Of a stretch of 64,000 nucleotides of DNA, positions 32,280 through 43,970 are shown one piece after another; the stretch's first letter is position 1; each line of letters begins with the position of its first letter. A program made the position numbers and the translations under genes. The stretch lies in NCBI GenBank assembly GCA_037576215.1, contig JBANDB010000005.1, forward strand, positions 62,001 through 126,000. The letters are read 5' to 3'. This DNA is from Armillaria gallica. Taxonomy: Eukaryota; Basidiomycota; Agaricomycetes; Agaricales; Physalacriaceae. Below the pieces are notes generated by a model. It was not told where the DNA came from and did not search any database. It saw only the letters and a list, made by a program, of their open reading frames with translations.

Positions 32280-33238
32280 TATATCGGCCTTGCACCAATG
32301 GGTGAGGAGACAAGAACGGAAAATAAGCGGAGTGAGTGCGCCGTCAACGTGTATTCACTTTGAAACTCACTAGAGTGCGTGTTCTGCATTGAGGACATCA
32401 GTACCCACTGAATGAAGAGCAGAACTTAAGTTCACCGTGGCGTTATGGCTAGAGAGCATCAGAATAAGCAGCAGCCGACATCGTTCTGCAGTCGAGAAAA
32501 TGATTGTATTGATCAATATGAGAGCTTGGAGAGTCGAAACGGCACTCACCATTCCATCCAGTACATGTCAAATACTTCTCTTATCGCCTAGCATACCCGT
32601 ATCCTAGAGAAGAGACAAGTCAGGAAATATCGATATCGTTACAAAGAAAACCTAATTCACAGTTACCGTCAATTTGGGCCTGATCCAGGCGAGTTCGCAT
32701 CGGGGACGGTGGTGGTTGACAGGAGAGAATCAACAGAGAGTGTAGTGACTTGTTTGTGTTTGGTTTACATCCTCCGAGACACGATGTTTGCGCTTGACGT
32801 GTTTTCTCAATCAATTTGATCCCTCTCATTCAAAATACAGGCGGCTCGGTTACCTTGTTCTTCTGCGTTGGATTATCATCCTGAGTGGGTGATTATTCCC
32901 TTCCAAATGCGACTGTTGACATTCGGGACGAGGCTATCCGGTTGATATTCGAGGTGTGGCCTTCCGGTGAGCTTGCTGAAAAGACTAGTCGAGCTTCGTA
33001 AAGGTATCTATCAATACTGTCATAATCTGGGCTCAACGCATAATGAAATACCTCGAATTATAGAACGTAAGAATCAATTCTCCCCATGAGTCTGAAGAAT
33101 GCATTTACCTCGCTTAGCAAAAAAGAAGACAGTGGCGGGGCAAGTGAATATCTTGACGTGTACGACACGGAAACTCGAATCCCGGTTGCAGTCTCATGAG
33201 CGTGTTCTCCGTCTCGTGATTTTGTTGACTGTTGACCG

Positions 33239-35243
33239 TTGACAAGTGCAAACAGCTCTTATACACTTACCCCCCCCCGGGACCCACTTGTTCCCTCCCC
33301 CCTCCTCAAAGTCTCATCAGCCCCATTACTCGTTGATGCTAGCAGCGACATCGACCTATCCCCATCCCTCGAGACGTCGCCCATGGGTGTTCGAAGTCAA
33401 GCTCGACGTTCATGCCCATATCGGGAGGCTGCTGTGATGTGCCGGTGGCATTCATCTTCTTTCCCTGTTACCACCACCATGGTATATTCATTTCCTTTAT
33501 TCGTCGCTTCTCTGCTCACAGACGTCTCTCAGCAGCTCAATTATGATTTGTTCATGTCCAAGGTATGTTATCTGTGTCTCGCTTACTGTTGGTGACGTGT
33601 TTTTTCCCCAAGATGCATTTTTCATTTGATAATGCCGACTCTTCGCTTGGAAATACTGCAAGCCTTGATCTTTTCCTTCAGTTCTTGGGAATCTAGAAGC
33701 TTGTATTCCGTGTCACAGACTCGGTAAGTCCAATACCACCTCATCAATGTTGCCGTACTGATAAGCCTTAGCTACGACCTTTCCCAGGTGATCTCACCTC
33801 AAGACGAACGTTCTGCAACGGAGGGCTGCCAGTACGCCTCGCAGATACAAGGAGAAGCTGTAGGGCGACGATTACCTTACTAGGTACGTGTTGGTACCAA
33901 TTTCCATTCATATCTTTGAGCCCAACTTCTTCTGGATGTCGTTTAGTCGTCCTGGATACCTGCTGGAGCCTCGTATCGTCGCGCTGAATCCTTGCGGCCG
34001 TCAGTAAGCAAAAACACGACCATGAGCTGAAGGATGACAACGTTTCTGACCGGTACATATTCATCCCAATCTCCTTGTATGTTTTCTTGGCTAACGATGG
34101 TAGGATCATCCTAGACCCTGCATCATGCGATCGAGGGATCACCGAGAAGTCTGGGGGACGGCCAGCAGTATTTGTTTAAAGTAAAGTATGTCCGTCTTAA
34201 GTCTTTCTTGCGCCTGCTGGAGTAATCCTTGTGTAGAATCGGTAACACAAACCTAGCAGCATCGACAGAGCATGTACAACGTCTCTGTGTAAGTCATCGT
34301 CCATTCTCTTCTATACTTGCTGCTCATCATCGCTCTCAGTGTCATACAATGATCTAAATATTGCTCCGAGACGAAGTATCGTCTTCCGGCGAGCGAAGGT
34401 AAGCTATCTTCTTTCCTCCAATGCTTCCTTTGCTTATACGTTGTCAGTTCCTTCCTGGAACAACATCCACGACAAGCGAATGGCTGTAAGTTTCATTTCG
34501 CTTGTTTTCCGTCTCGTAGGCCATCGCAATTGATCTCTGCTCATTTGTAGCCTGCTTGATCGCTGAATATATGTATCGACGTCCCGCGAACCGGGTAAGT
34601 CATCATTTAGGATTTCTTTCAGCCATATTTGACCGATATTTTCTCAGTCAATGCCTCTGTGTTTTTTTTTAGGGAAAAACCTTGCGGAGCGAACATCACG
34701 CAACATGAAACTGTAGGCGAGTCATTCAAGGTATTTTTCGTCTCTCAAAGTACTAATTTCTCATCATACCAAACCCCAAAAAACCCGAGGTCGAAACCTT
34801 GCGGAGTCAAACTCAAGGAGTAAGACATGTTTCGTCTATGAAAGGAGGCTGTCTCACCTCGCTAGATAGACATATCTTTGTGGGAGAATGAAGGCTTGCG
34901 ATATAGGCTATCTGTGAGCTTCACTTTGGAGTCTTTTCGTGACTGCTTTGCTGATATTCTCGTTTTCTAGGTCCGAAAAGCGACAACAAATCATAGAAAA
35001 AAGCATCGCGGAGCCGAAGCTAGGTAAGTCATTATTTGACCACTGTTAGGCGTTGTTACGAATGCTGAATTTCATATTTCCCAGACTTGGTTCGCCGCGA
35101 GCTTTGCACGAAATGCTGCAAATCATGTCGGGTACGTTCGTATCACGATTTTCTTTCTAGTGCTAACTTAGAATTTGGAATACAGCATGCATATGAGTGA
35201 AAAATACCCGGGGGAGACCGTCGGTGAGTTTGGAGAACTTTGA
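33239..35243 (+). other. Candidate multi-exon gene of unknown function, unit 2
   Basis: The stretch shows many GT-AG introns of about 50 bases with conserved positions in unit 3: for example GTAAGTCC...CTTAG near 33725-33771, GTACATATT...GGTAG near 34051-34103, GTAAGTCATCATT...TCAG near 34597-34648. Some putative exons keep a reading frame in both copies, such as SPRALHEMLQ near 35090 and DLSQVISPQDERSA near 33780. I could not join the exons into one open frame. It may be a pseudogene, a gene with very small exons, or a spliced non-coding RNA. It ends about 140 bases before the TLDc start. Confidence 0.3.
34650..35030 (+). repeat. Short repeated motif TTGCGGAGCC-like
   Basis: ACCTTGCGGAGCGAACATCA (34680), ACCTTGCGGAGTCAAACTCA (34796) and GCATCGCGGAGCCGAAGCTA (35005) share one core. 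Unit 3 keeps them at 58150, 58285 and 58495. They sit inside putative small exons. Confidence 0.5.
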
Positions 35244-35381
35244 ATGGGTTTCGCAGGTTTGTAGCGACGTAAATGTCGAAACAGACGCTTCGAACGGACT
35301 TTTTTTTGCTTGACCTTTGGGTGTAGTTACGAGGAGAGGAGGAGTGCCTGACATGCGCAGCGAGTCCATCAATTACTCTCC

Positions 35382-36787
35382 ATGGCTATTCCCAATCAGG
35401 AAATAGCTCCTTCACTGCCACCACCATTTTCGCCTGTGGATACAGAGCCGAGCCCGAGCCACACATTCTTCAAAGAGGCGAAACGCGCACAGGAGCAGAA
35501 TAAGCGGGATGTGCTGGACGAGCTACTGCGCAACGAAGACGATCCACTGTTCCGGGACAAGAAACCGTTGCCTCCCCTACTAGACTTGGATCTCGACGAC
35601 GACTTTTTCACCGCCAAAACATCAAGCACCTCCTCGTCCCTCCTAGCCATCGCATCCTCATCTCGACATCGCCATTCCCCACCATCACGCGCGCCAACTC
35701 TCTCTGCCGCGACACCCGCACCACCCATCGCATCCACATCATCCGTCTCATCACTCGTCACACACTCACAGACACTCCCATCACGATGGATGAACACCTT
35801 CCTCCCACCACGTGCACCTCCCTCTCCCTCTGCACGCCCCAGCCTTGATGCCCTCTTCGACAATCACGTCGAGCCACCACATCCGCACTCGGTCGTCCCA
35901 GTCGAGATATCCCACGACACTCCTTTCGCACCACACAGCAGCGCTTCCGAGACGTCCTCCGTCGTGTACATCCCTCCGAGTGGTGCACCCGACTATCGTG
36001 GGGAGTCGTACAACTGGGATAAAGGTTTCTCCAAAGATCTAGAGACGGAGCTCGCAAACAAAGAGAATCGACACGAACGTGCGCCGTCTGCTCCTCCTCT
36101 GAATATGGGAGATAGTATCGAGAAGAAGATGGGCGAGGTAGAGCTGAAAGGGAGACGAGACGGCACTGTGAGGGTGCTCGAGTCAACGCTAGCGAATTCG
36201 GTGAGAACCACCCTTCTCTGATGGCATCAAATTAATTGTACGCAGATCCGGCCACACCTCCCTGCTCTCTCCCGTCTCCCTCGCACATGGACGCTCCTGT
36301 ACTCCCTCGACCAGCATGGCATATCCCTCAACACCCTCTATTCGCGGTCCGAGCAGACCAAACCAGCCGGTGCACTTGTCGTTGTGAAGGACGACGGCGA
36401 TACCATCTTTGGCGCGTTCATAGCCGACGGAATACGGCAGAGCAGGGGACGGGGTTACTATGGCAGCGGGGAATCGTGCGTTCTCTTCCTTTCTTCCAAG
36501 CTTATCTCATAATCTGCAGATTCCTATGGCGATACTCGAACACCAAACTCTCGGTATACAAAACCACAGGGAGGAACGACTACATCGCACTCTGCGAGTC
36601 CCATTACCTGAGCTTTGGAGGCGGGGACGGGTCTTATGGGCTGTACGTTGACAAGAGCCTGCTGGAGGGCTCGTCGGCGCGGTGTCTGACATTTGGGAAT
36701 GACGTCTTGTGTTCTCCGGGGAGGATGCGTGCCGGAGGAGCGGTGCCGTTTGAGTGTGTGGGCTTGGAAGTGTGGCGCGTAGGGTAA
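35382..36787 (+). CDS. TLDc-domain (OXR1-like) protein, copy 2, intact
   Basis: TLDc proteins protect against oxidative stress and bind the V-ATPase (family knowledge). Exons 35382-36200, 36246-36475 and 36520-36787 join to 439 codons; both introns (45 and 44 bases) have GT-AG ends and keep frame. Residues 1-270 are Ser/Pro/Thr-rich with a charged segment (TFFKEAKRAQEQNKRDVLDE). The TLDc domain fills the rest: TWTLLYSLDQHGISLNTLYS, FGAF, RGRGYYGSGES, FLWRYSN, SFGGGDGSYGLYVD and LEVWRVG at the end. The start differs from copy 3: the ATG used there occurs here at 35354 but hits a stop (TAG for CAG) after 18 codons. ATG 35382 is the first that stays open. The TLDc domain at the C-terminus is normal for the family. 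Confidence 0.85.
36201..36245 (+). other. Intron 1 of TLDc copy 2
   Basis: 45 bases, GTGAGAACC ... TACGCAG. The same intron is at 141-185 and 59965-60009. Confidence 0.85.
36476..36519 (+). other. Intron 2 of TLDc copy 2
   Basis: 44 bases, GTGCGTTCTC ... ATCTGCAG. In copy 1 the acceptor is lost. Confidence 0.85.
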
Positions 36788-36871
36788 ATCAATCTAATAC
36801 TGATTTTGATGCGCTAAGCTGTGTGATATCCTCAATGCCTTCTCGCCATTCATTGTAAGGGACCATCTTTT

Positions 36872-36937
36872 GTTGCAGCACTAGTGCGTAGTGGTTAATA
36901 CGGCTCGCCGGAGGTTCGATTCCTCCTTTGCGTACAT
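36872..36937 (+). repeat. tRNA-like module after TLDc copy 2
   Basis: GCGTAGTGGTTAATACGG (A-box-like) and GGAGGTTCGATTCCTCC (perfect T arm with 5-bp stem), ending TTGCGTACA. TGT..GCA at the start pairs loosely with TGCGTACA at the end. Confidence 0.6.
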
Positions 36938-37049
36938 ACTCCGTATTACATGCCTGTTTTTATGCCCGCCGTTCCACGTGAACTCAGGGGAACATTAATG
37001 ATTGTTCTCCGGAGTAAAAAGCTAGGAAAAGTATTGCCTTCGCAAGAGA

Positions 37050-37122
37050 GGTACGTGGAGAGGAGGAGTCGAACCTCCAGTGCTGGGCAGTACTACTACT
37101 AACTGCTGCACCACCCATGTCC
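37050..37122 (-). repeat. tRNA-like module, GGAGTCGAACCTC family
   Basis: The minus strand has GGAGGTTCGACTCCTCC, a perfect T arm, and ATGGGTGGTGCAGCAGTTAG as A-box-like part. Confidence 0.55.
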
Positions 37123-37512
37123 GCACAGAAGGAGGGAGTACTACTCATTATGCTGAGTTCGAGAAATACCTGTACGTATCTCGGAACGGTCCCCTTCAGC
37201 GCAAACACCACCCAGATACTATCTCTTCCATCCGCGCGCATTAATCAAAAACTCCTCTGCTTGGAACAAAAAAAAAGTACGTCCCTGAAGAAAAGAAGGG
37301 GATTCGCACGACTCTCTCTGTCTTCTCGCAGGGTTTGGAACTTTCACCCACCGCCCTTAGACATATTTTATTGAGAGCACGCACGCAATGCTTGACGCGG
37401 CGTCGATTCCCTCCTTCACGCTACCATGATCAAATCTTTGCCTCCCACTCAAAGTGGGGGGCTAAGAATCCCACAAGGAAGTTGAACCAAGAAAAAAAGG
37501 CAACGTTGATAT

Positions 37513-37560
37513 AGGGAATCGAACCCCTTGGCCAGAGAGGCCATTTCCTCTGAGCTAGGA
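37513..37560 (-). repeat. tRNA-like module, truncated
   Basis: On the minus strand it contains GGCCAAGGGGTTCGATTCCC and TAGCTCAGAGGAAATGG. Same family as 1108-1170. Confidence 0.5.
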
Positions 37561-37722
37561 TGATCTGCAAAAGATTACCAAAAAGTGCACATTCCGTAGT
37601 ATGCAACGAGATAAAGAGAATTCGAACACCTGTAATAGCCATTCGACCCCTACATTCTGCAGTGCTGAGCACAACATACTCTTCCTTCCTGCTTCTCTGG
37701 AGGGGTTTTGAATTTGTACTAG

Positions 37723-37814
37723 AGAGTGAGGTGCTGTGTTCGCCGGGGAGGATGCGCACTGGTGGGGTGGTGCCGTTTAAGCGTGTTGGGTTGGAAGTAT
37801 GGCGCGTAGGGTAG
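37723..37814 (+). pseudogene. TLDc 3'-terminal fragment, unit 2
   Basis: It encodes VLCSPGRMRTGGVVPFKRVG and the ending LEVWRVG plus stop, matching the end of TLDc exon 3. It is followed by the TLDc 3' flank and a tRNA-like module (37874-37940). It corresponds to 1713-1806 and 61583-61677. Confidence 0.8.
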
Positions 37815-37873
37815 GTAATTCTGATTTCAATGTGCTGCCCTCAATTGTTCATTCAGCCATTCATTGTGAGAAG

Positions 37874-37940
37874 TGTTGCAGTGCCAGAGCATAGTTGTTA
37901 ATATGGCTCGCTGGAGGTTCGATTCCTCCCTTGCGTACAT
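37874..37940 (+). repeat. tRNA-like module after the TLDc fragment
   Basis: CATAGTTGTTAATATGG with GGAGGTTCGATTCCTCC (perfect T arm), ending TTGCGTACA. A copy is at 61740-61805. Confidence 0.6.
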
Positions 37941-38460
37941 ACTCTGTATTGTCCGTGCGCTATTATCCTCATAAACTCAGGAAACTTTTGCTTAGGAAGC
38001 AAAAAGAGATCAAACTACATATTCAAACATTTCTTTTTCTACTTTCAACATGCACTAGGAGCGTCTTTTTGCCTACTTATTCTAAACTCGAGGAAGATAA
38101 ACCGAGCATGAACGCAAGGGAAAATTCGTTCCACCCACAAAAACTGCCTATAAGTAGTCTCGGGTAGCATCCCACCGCGCTTAACGAAAACCCCCACTTG
38201 GAACAAAATAGGAAAACCCTCCCTTTCAAGGGGTGTGCTTGTCCCAAGGGAGGGGTATTTGAACAACCCTTCTTTCTTCCCACACCTGGCCAACGTATTG
38301 ATTGGAGTAACGACGCCAGATCAGGAGCATGGGACCTTCCAATATGCTTCCCCGCACCCTCTACAGTTACTTCGTCCTCGAACAATTCTTATGGTACCCC
38401 CGGAAATAATCAATAAATCACTTGAAACAAAAAAAAAATGCTTCGTACATCTCACTAATT

Positions 38461-38524
38461 TGGATATGGGGAATCGAACCCGTTACACCTTGGTCGGCGA
38501 GCCATTTCGCCTAAGCCATATCCA
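38461..38524 (-). repeat. tRNA-like module with acceptor-like pairing
   Basis: Minus strand starts TGGATAT and ends ATATCCA, with GGGTTCGATTCCCC inside. It corresponds to 2424-2487. Confidence 0.6.
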
Positions 38525-39847
38525 TGGTGTATGTCGCTGCAGAAATATGGTCCAATTACATTTTCATTGTGAAGTAGTCTTGTAGCAAAAATGATGGGCC
38601 AAGATATCCAAGAAATATTTGCACACCTACCCCTTCCTTATAACCATTCGACAATACTATCCCTACATCCCGGGATGGCAAATCTATCCATCCCCTTCTC
38701 ACAGCTGGAGGGGTTTCGAATTCCTTTCAACCACCACCTAAAAATCCCATGAGCGTTCAATTTCCCCTCCCTCCTTGCCACCCCACCTAAAGAATATGAA
38801 GCTTGATCTGTGTTTTCCAGAAATCAGATCATTGAAGTACGAAGGGGAGTTTCCAACTATGGCTGAGAAAAATGGTTCACAGGATAGTCAGCGTTGAGCT
38901 AATGGTGGGAGCGCAGACGAGATGAGACGAGAAGAGATGAGACAAAGGCAGGTCTGACTCTACGAGGGGTTCCAATGGTGTGCGGAACAAGTTAAATGCG
39001 CGACTATTCTGAACCTACCCCTGCTTGTAGCTATCCTCTCTTTCCTTCACACTTTACTTGATTCATCATTCTCACATTCTTATCTGATGAATGCCGGAGT
39101 ATACTCACCTCCGATTCATCGAGGTTCGATTCCAGCGTACATGATCTACCACTGTGAGTAAGGATCAGCCAGTAAAAAAAACAAACCAACTGCATAGAAA
39201 GTCAATGTGGAGAGGAGGAGTTGAACATCAAGTATAGGGAGGTGCTTAGTATTACTAAGTACGCTAACCAATGCCAAACAAAACTAATATTACTATCAGT
39301 TTGTATCAATCCCTTCAGAATCCTTCCCGACCTTGAGTTCTTCTCATCAAAATCAAGCCATAATCAAACTCTATGCGACTGGTCACTGGTCAGCTTCCAG
39401 TCACCCTTCGATATAAGAATTCCAACGCAAACCAATTACCCTCTTATTCGCCCTCCCTTCCACAAAGTCTCTTTTTAGCTGGCATTTCCACCTCTCTCTT
39501 TCTTCCTCTCGACACTACCCAGCACATTTGGCACATTGCTGGTTCTGAGCTTCATTTTGTGGAATGATATCTCGTACTTCCGGCTTTCTTGACTCTCACC
39601 ATTCCCTACCTAAAAACAGCTTCTCCCATGGGTGCTTAAATACTTGGTGTGTTCTGACCAAAGGTCCGGTCACTCGGGTAACTTAATTGCCTTCTCATCC
39701 GCACACCATCTCTTCATGTACCTCTTGGTAGAAGCAACTTACCGCAATCGTACTAATCTGGATTGCAGCTAATGTAGCATTGGTTTTGAGGATGCCAGAC
39801 ACGTCACATTTCACCATCTCTCGAGGAGATCCAAGAACGATTTCATC

Positions 39848-39903
39848 ATCGCAGTGGTTAATACACACCGAAGGAGGAGGTTCGATTCCTCCTTGCGTAC
39901 ATG
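39848..39903 (+). repeat. tRNA-like module, shortened
   Basis: CGCAGTGGTTAATACAC and GGAGGTTCGATTCCTCC with the ending TTGCGTACAT. It corresponds to 3463-3535 but has lost the anticodon-like arm. Confidence 0.55.
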
Positions 39904-40338
39904 GATTGACCAGCTAGATAGAACACAGCAACATTTTTCCGGCCTGGAGTTCCACATACCATAGTTGTTATATTCAATATCCTCTTGCTTTTCTGAGCCT
40001 CCGATATCTTCCTGGCGCGATCATATCTCTCCAGGGCTTTAGTGTAACTCACGGATATACTGAAATTCACTTTTATTGTCCAGTAAGATGGGTCTAGGAG
40101 GTGTCAACACTTAATGTCAGACAACGTGCCTCCCGATTCCGCTTCTCAGACTCTGCGTATGGGATAACTAGAGTAAAAATTTAGCTCATCTACTAAAAGT
40201 TACTCATATTTGTAGAACACAGAGTGAAGGAATTGAACCTTGGGTGCCGGGATGATATTACCTGTTACACTATCCATATCCCCAAGTATCAGAGTTCATT
40301 TGCCCGGGGAATTGGAGCCCAGCCTCTCCACTAAAAAT

Positions 40339-40406
40339 CAAGTTGCCACACGTGGAAAGTGTGGAATACTCATCAATATTCCACACTTTCCACATGTGGC
40401 GACTTG
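40339..40406. repeat. 30-bp inverted repeat with 8-base loop at the unit boundary
   Basis: The arms at 40339-40368 and 40377-40406 are complementary at 28 of 30 positions, separated by CTCATCAA. The left arm starts in normal unit sequence (CAAGTTGCCACACGTGG). The right arm is its mirror inside the inserted segment (CCACATGTGGCGACTTG). It could fold into a strong hairpin. Confidence 0.85.
40355..40359. repeat. Probable target-site duplication GAAAG
   Basis: GAAAG occurs here and at 49155-49159 on the other side of the 8.8-kb segment. The uninterrupted junction at about 63886 has it once. Four of the five bases are certain to be duplicated. Confidence 0.7.
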
Positions 40407-42131
40407 CACAGCTGCGGGCGATTGTCCTCACAGGACAGTGGGAACACCATTTCCCATTTTCTGGCAGGCTCTCGGACTGGCTCGCCCTTTGCCTTGGACT
40501 ATCGTAAGATTGCCCATCATTCAAGGGACTCCGGTAGCACATCTGGGGGTAGTATGTAGAATATGCTCTTCCTTCAGCGACTCTTTGCATATACTCAGGC
40601 TAGGTAGACTTAGCTACACCATCTTGCATGGTCGCTTTTAACAAAGTTGGCTACCGCAGTTTATTCGATGCTTGGTACTCTCGAAGACCACAAAACCACA
40701 AATGTGAGGAGGGCTTAAATGGCTTTGAGCCTCAGTGGTGGCAGGTGCTACAACGGAAACTCAGTTGATTGACCATATGCGAGAACACCTTTTTGATGAT
40801 TCTTATCGCTAACAGCTTTCTCTCCCAGTGCGATGAAATGTTTTATTAAGAGACAGGGTGCAGAGAATCTGAACATGAACCCGGTGCCAATAATTGCCTT
40901 CTAGGTAACGATGGCATTATGGCGTATGATCGTCTCTTCCACGCTAACGATTTTTATAGGATACTATGACCATTCTCCCAATATACAGGACATTACTGAC
41001 TATCCTCGTTGCTGAGTCAGTCCTTCTTTCAGATCTCAAATGAGAATACAAAAGTGTGGATCATCGATTTTATCTCTGGGTTATCTCCACGAAGGTAAGG
41101 CTGTAGTGTGCCATACTTCTTCTTTGCTAACATCGCCTGATAGAAGGATGGTGGCCTCGACCTCGCTCAGTGATGACATACCCAGATTTCTATGCTGCTG
41201 CCTACCCTGCAAAACACTGTCATACCTCTACCTTCTGAATGAGCACCGCCTGAATGACTCGGCAGATCACTTCAGAGCTCACATCCTGGCAGATTAGCAA
41301 GAGGGTTCTGAGATTCTAAGGGCTACCATGACTTCACCACTTTGTCTGGTAGATTGATTATCTTCTTGTCATTTCGTCCTGTAGGGTATCATCAAGTTCG
41401 ACCTTGTCTCATCTTTTCATAAATTGCAAGGTTCAGGAAGCTCGCAGTGTACCATATGTATTGCCCTCCTGTATGCCTGTGTTCCATCAGTACCCAAAAG
41501 TGAGGGAATTATTATGGATCTTCAAAGGAGCTTCAGATCAGGAGCGCTTGTTCGATGAGCTCATGAGTACTACCCATCATCAATGTCTCGTATGGTATAC
41601 TATACTGGACACGCTTGTGCTGACAAAGCGGCCAGGGACTTGAGTAGATGGAAAACTTGAAACAACATCTCTTTCTTGGAGGAGGGGTTGCTTTCAGAAG
41701 ATACTAATAACTCAGAATGACAAATATTTTATATGAAAAATAGGTGTAAAGTGTGCTTTAATTATTAGCCAGCCAGGTTACCATGCAGATTTGAACTGTG
41801 CTTTTATTGTCTCCCACTGTTGGGTCATGGCAACTCCATATCCCGACCAGGGTCTCTGTCATATTTCCAATGCCATCTTCATCTATTGTCCTTTGCCATT
41901 GTTTCTTATTTCATTTCAGGTTTTGGGTCTGGTTTCATGAGCCATTCAGTAGTGCCCTGAACATTGATACCCCCCTACCAGAACAAGATGTAAGACCGCT
42001 CGTATGTTCCCCTATTTTAGCCCGTCCAATGACTGATCACTTTGCAGTCTCAGCTATGATGTCAAACAAGCAGACTACTTGTGCTTTCCTCAGTGACTTG
42101 CTGTCGAGATACAATTGAGTATTGACATCTA
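40407..42131. other. Unassigned part of the 8.8-kb segment
   Basis: Possible exons with a GT-AG intron near 41092-41145 code for KVWIIDFISGLSPRR followed by KDGGLDLAQ, but the frame is broken on both sides. No family is recognised. Confidence 0.4.
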
Positions 42132-43363
42132 GTCATTCTCCCAAGCTCGTTGCACTTGTATCCACCAATGTCGTACCAACACCTCTCCAAGCTGCTCTTT
42201 TGAAGGCATCTATCGAGTTCCTTGATACACCCCTCAATGATATCCAGAGCTAGATTAACCTGCTCCAAAACTTGGCTGCACCTCTGGAGACAAAGATAGT
42301 ATGACTCAAAGGCATTAGGCATGATTACCGTGCGGCATTATCCCCCATCCGTCGCTTACCCTCTGAAATCCTCGTCGAGATCCTGCGCTGGACACCCAAA
42401 AGGCAGACTAAACTAACCACCACAGAGGCCTACCACATCTTTGGATTCAACGTGTTCAATGTTGCAGCAGGGCCATGGCATCTTGGTCAGGTAGGCAGCT
42501 TGTGGAGAGATGCAGTTCAGTTTCTCTGTCCTGAGATCTGGTCCACACTAAAGATCACTTCACTGTGTAAACACTCTGAGAAGGAGGATACATTGATCCC
42601 AGCTCCCAAGAAGGATATGGTGGCTCTTCTCAATCGGGTGCTGGAGTGTAGTCAGAATCACCACCTTGAATTTTTCTTCAGATGCTGGGGGTTTGATAAG
42701 AAGAACTCCATTCATCAGGTTCATGAACCTGAAGAGATGAACCAGTGCTTCGATCTTATCTTAACGCACTCGAAACATTGGGGATCTGTTGAACTAGCTC
42801 TCACACCATCTTTCCTATCTTGTCTCTGTCTTGTTCAGGGAAGAGTTGACCTCGTAGAGGATGTATACTTGATGTGCGCACCAAGTGGCAGGCCTGGAAT
42901 GATGGATGCTTTCGAAATTGCCCCTAAGTTAAAATCCTTGGAGCTGACAGGAATGCATACAGAAGGTGACACTCCTTTCCCTGCAGAGAATTTGGTCCTA
43001 TTTTCTGATGCAAGGTGACTTCCAGACCATGATACTGCACCAAAGTACTTGGATATCATTGCATCTGTGCCTAATCTTTTGAACTTTTCGTATCATCACA
43101 CAGCGTCGTCCCTGAATCACCCGGTCCATATTTTACTCAGGTTGTACATCAATTGCTTCAAATGCTTTCAGCATCACTGGGAACATTGCTTCATAGCCTC
43201 ATGGTGCCAGACTTGACAGAGGTGACATACACCCGCAGCCAATTATGTGTCCACAAGATGCGCTCTCACAACTTAGGGTTCCAGCAATTGTCGTCCTCTG
43301 GTCTATGCGCGCCACAGTCTGTGCCACCTGTCCTCTGGTTTGCTAGATATCTGTTCTTCTCAT
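42132..43363 (+). pseudogene. F-box-like protein of the Agaricomycete type, broken
   Basis: The frame reads LVALVSTNVVPTPLQAALLK and, after TAG 42251 and TGA 42302, HDYRAALSPIRRLPSEILVE with EILRWTP. This is the usual N-terminus of agaric F-box proteins: a coiled segment followed by a PIRRLPxEIL F-box. It continues with FNVFNVAAGPWHLGQVGSLW and CPEIWSTLKI up to the stop at 43016. Leucine-rich-repeat-like pieces (LDIIASVPNLLNF; SLMVPDLTEV) follow in two frames to about 43363. F-box proteins recruit substrates to SCF ubiquitin ligases. Two stops and a frame change mark it as a pseudogene. Confidence 0.75.
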
Positions 43364-43970
43364 AGAAAGGTACCCAGGAAGGATAAGAAACGATGGAGAA
43401 AGAGCCAACATCAAGCAATGGAACCTCGCTTCAGTTCGGCGCCGGGGCTGATCCTGTCATCATTGGTTCATCTTCAGACTTCCAGCACCGGGTACCATCA
43501 GGGATCTTGAGGAAATATGTGGAGGTTCCTGGAGAAAGTGTCAGGCGATAAACAAGCCAACTCGACTTCCGAGACGAAGATGACAACCTGGTTCCTTGTT
43601 GAGATTCGTGATGGCCTACAGGGTTTGGGAAAACAATATAGAAGGAAGTCATGATGCGTAAAATTGCAGAGGCATCATGAATTCCCAGTCATGTTTCCAA
43701 TCCCATTCACTATCTCAAAGACAACTTCATATAAATATGTTTGTACAAGGAATTCCGTCGCCCACTCCGGATCACTTCTAGAAAACCAGAAAACGGCTTC
43801 ATGGTGCCAAAGAAATAGTCGATCAGCTATTTATAATTATTAAAAAGCCTAAAATCCCTAGAAGAAACTACAACGTCCAACAAAGATCAAGGCAACGTGA
43901 ATGGGATACCACAGAATCAGAAAACTCGTAACACCAAAGGATTGTCAGATAACAACGAAAGAACTATTAT
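43364..43970. other. Spacer between F-box and HET pseudogenes
   Basis: No gene or repeat recognised. Confidence 0.5.

Larger units (their letters stand above)
36788..40338. other. 3' tail of unit 2 with tRNA-like modules, no gene
   Basis: Beyond the modules listed separately and the TLDc 3' fragment, no gene is supported. The same block follows TLDc copies 1 and 3. Confidence 0.6.
26899..40359 (+). repeat. Tandem array unit 2
   Basis: A complete unit of about 13.4 kb. Its 5' half (26907-30900 and 31560-35380) matches 49160-52790 and 54790-59075. Its 3' half (36200-40340) matches 140-3895 and 59960-63870. Divergence is roughly 10 percent by eye. Unit 2 has a solo LTR that unit 3 lacks, and it lacks the extra TLDc fragment of unit 3. 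Confidence 0.85.

Noticed and set aside
33768..34142. Minus-strand frame of 124 codons, also open in unit 3
   Set aside because: It runs across the intron-like GT-AG stretches of the plus strand, the two copies differ in length, and the protein shows no domain.
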